From positions 62,001-126,000 of the forward strand of contig JAFGYE010000091.1 in the NCBI GenBank assembly GCA_016936255.1: DNA of 64,000 nucleotides, read 5' to 3'. Of this stretch, positions 62,901 to 64,000 are shown in pieces. Each line of letters opens with the position of its first letter. The first letter of the stretch is position 1. The notes beneath the pieces are model-generated. The model searched no databases and was not told the origin of the DNA. It saw only the letters and a list, made by a program, of their open reading frames with translations. Position numbers and translations under genes: made by a program. This DNA comes from Marinifilaceae bacterium (lineage in GTDB: Bacteria > Bacteroidota > Bacteroidia > Bacteroidales > Marinifilaceae).

Positions 62901-63827
62901 ATGAAGAATCAAACAATGAAAAAAAGTGACTATTTAAAAATTCCAAAAATGGGTTTTAAACGGAGCTCATTTTTGTTATTCGCAATCGTTGCCATGACTT
63001 TTGCCACCAGTTGCGACAAAGACGAATCAGTTAATTTACCAGAGACAACCACAGGTGAAGTAACTGATATCACAGGTCAGAATGCTGTTGTGAGCGGCAG
63101 TGTAACATCCAACGGAGGATCAAAAATTCTTGCTATGGGAATTTGCTGGACGGCTAAAGATGTTGAGCCAACTGTAGAAGATAATTTTGCAGCAGTAGGT
63201 GAATTTACTCCGGATGGTATTTTGCAGGAGGATTGGAATTATTCAGCGACCCTAAATGGATTAGCTGTTAAAACGGCTTATAAAGCCAGAGCTTATGCCG
63301 CGAATGAAGCAGGTACTTCTTACGGAGAAACTATTTCTTTTACTTCTAAAGCAGGGAAAACTTTCCATGTATTAACAGCGGATATGATTGATACCTATAC
63401 GCAAGAAGTTGAGGAAGGACCTAAGGAATCTCTTATTGATGACGATTTTGATACCTATTGGCATTCAGCCTGGTCTGATGAACCTGGTGCAGAAGTTATG
63501 CCATTGCCTCATCATATCCAAATTGCATTTGCCGAAGATAAAAACATTGGAGGATTCCAATTCTGGACCAGAAGTACATCCAACAGATCAAACGATCCTG
63601 TCAAATTCGATGTGCAAACAAGTACAAATGGAACTGATTATACAACAGTATGGACTTCAGAAACTATAGCAACTCAGCCACGTCCGGCTGATAACACTAT
63701 TTCACTTGATAAGAATTATTCTTCTAAATATTTTAGGATTAGAGTTCTTGACACACGTACAACAGGATTAACCCACACTACAATGAGTGAGATAAAAGTG
63801 TTCGATGATGGTATGCTGCCTTATTAA
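62901..63827 (+). CDS. Surface lipoprotein with fibronectin-like and F5/8-type (discoidin) domains
   Basis: 308 residues. The signal peptide ends in FATSC (Cys about 38). Then a fibronectin-type repeat (EVTDITGQNAVVSGSVTSNGG, MGICWT, KARAYAANEAGTSYGE) and an F5/8-type C/CBM32-like sandwich (LIDDDFDTYWHSAW, HHIQIAF, GGFQFWTRS, YFRIRVLD). A glycan-binding outer-membrane lipoprotein, probably part of the locus controlled by the neighbouring HTCS. An internal start at residue 6 or 17 would still retain the lipobox. Confidence 0.82.
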   Translation: MKNQTMKKSDYLKIPKMGFKRSSFLLFAIVAMTFATSCDKDESVNLPETTTGEVTDITGQNAVVSGSVTSNGGSKILAMGICWTAKDVEPTVEDNFAAVGEFTPDGILQEDWNYSATLNGLAVKTAYKARAYAANEAGTSYGETISFTSKAGKTFHVLTADMIDTYTQEVEEGPKESLIDDDFDTYWHSAWSDEPGAEVMPLPHHIQIAFAEDKNIGGFQFWTRSTSNRSNDPVKFDVQTSTNGTDYTTVWTSETIATQPRPADNTISLDKNYSSKYFRIRVLDTRTTGLTHTTMSEIKVFDDGMLPY

Positions 63828-63904
63828 AAGGGGGTTAATCTAAAATAATCAAGAACAACATGTATAATAGTTTATTTATCTAATTAAGATTCAAGATAAT
63901 AATT

Positions 63905-64000
63905 ATGAGATATTTGCGACAAATAAAGTTTTTTCAAAAAAACTTTCAGAATAAAACGATGCACCATACTCTCCCAAGTATTCAAAAAGCGATAAGTTTG
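63905..64000 (+). CDS. Start of a gene cut by the window end
   Basis: An ATG at 63905 opens a frame of 32 codons to the window edge (MRYLRQIKFFQKNFQNKTMH...). A basic N-terminus before a likely signal helix, in front of nothing else, fits a TonB-dependent receptor following the lipoprotein, but this is inferred from context only. Confidence 0.4.
   Translation, partial: MRYLRQIKFFQKNFQNKTMHHTLPSIQKAISL

Overview
The window reads as a chromosome segment of a marine or sediment Bacteroidota, probably near Marinilabiliales (inferred, not searched). The grounds are SusC/SusD pairs, a hybrid two-component regulator, a Tat-dependent Gfo/Idh/MocA protein, several promoters of the TAnnTTTG type, and few Shine-Dalgarno sequences. 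About 22 kb of clearly foreign, AT-rich DNA is inserted at 14522-36575.

Layout. 1-5.7 kb: a SusC/SusD outer-membrane pair with a secreted calcineurin-type phosphatase. 6-13.5 kb: housekeeping and regulatory genes (EamA exporter, S24 regulator, aldehyde dehydrogenase, pirin, LacI regulator, RlmN, flavin reductase), then a decayed DUF4097-like gene. 14.5-36.6 kb: an integrative element bounded by 30-bp direct repeats. 36.7-44.7 kb: two related MFS transporters, nicotinate phosphoribosyltransferase, a D-amino-acid type PLP enzyme, a DUF2062 protein and a PepD-type dipeptidase. 45-55.6 kb: a plus-strand amino-sugar salvage cluster (ROK regulator, nucleotidyltransferase, phosphohexosamine mutase, MFS sugar importer, NahK-like anomeric kinase, NagB fused to a PIG-L deacetylase, CBM9-like protein, ROK kinase). 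55.6-64 kb: an oxidoreductase, a tetraheme/SUMF1 fusion, a hybrid two-component regulator, an F5/8-type lipoprotein and the start of a truncated gene.

The integrative element has a right-hand core: tyrosine integrase, XRE repressor with operator repeats, excisionase-like protein, DUF3850 protein, an inovirus-type (Phage_CRI-like) replication initiator, a serine recombinase and small HTH proteins. No virion genes are visible, so it looks like a phage-derived satellite or integrative plasmid. The left two thirds is cargo that looks like defence: a GIY-YIG nuclease, two HEPN-type proteins, an ABC-three-component (ABC-3C) operon with a restriction-endonuclease-like subunit and a caspase-like protease upstream, and a DUF3800 gene paired with a small nuclease-like gene.

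The most unusual feature is that the cargo sits in two copies of one architecture. Each copy runs, right to left: the 3' end of a zinc-ribbon gene, a conserved long hairpin, a non-coding tandem-repeat array, a near-identical 45-bp regulatory element, and a minus-strand cargo operon. One array has nine 116-bp units. The other has roughly 187-bp units carrying helically phased TTATC motifs and is split by an IS21-family insertion. A separate 26-bp motif occurs four times in and before the replication gene, in different reading frames. These are the features I consider potentially undescribed. No database search was possible, so family names rest on motif recognition.
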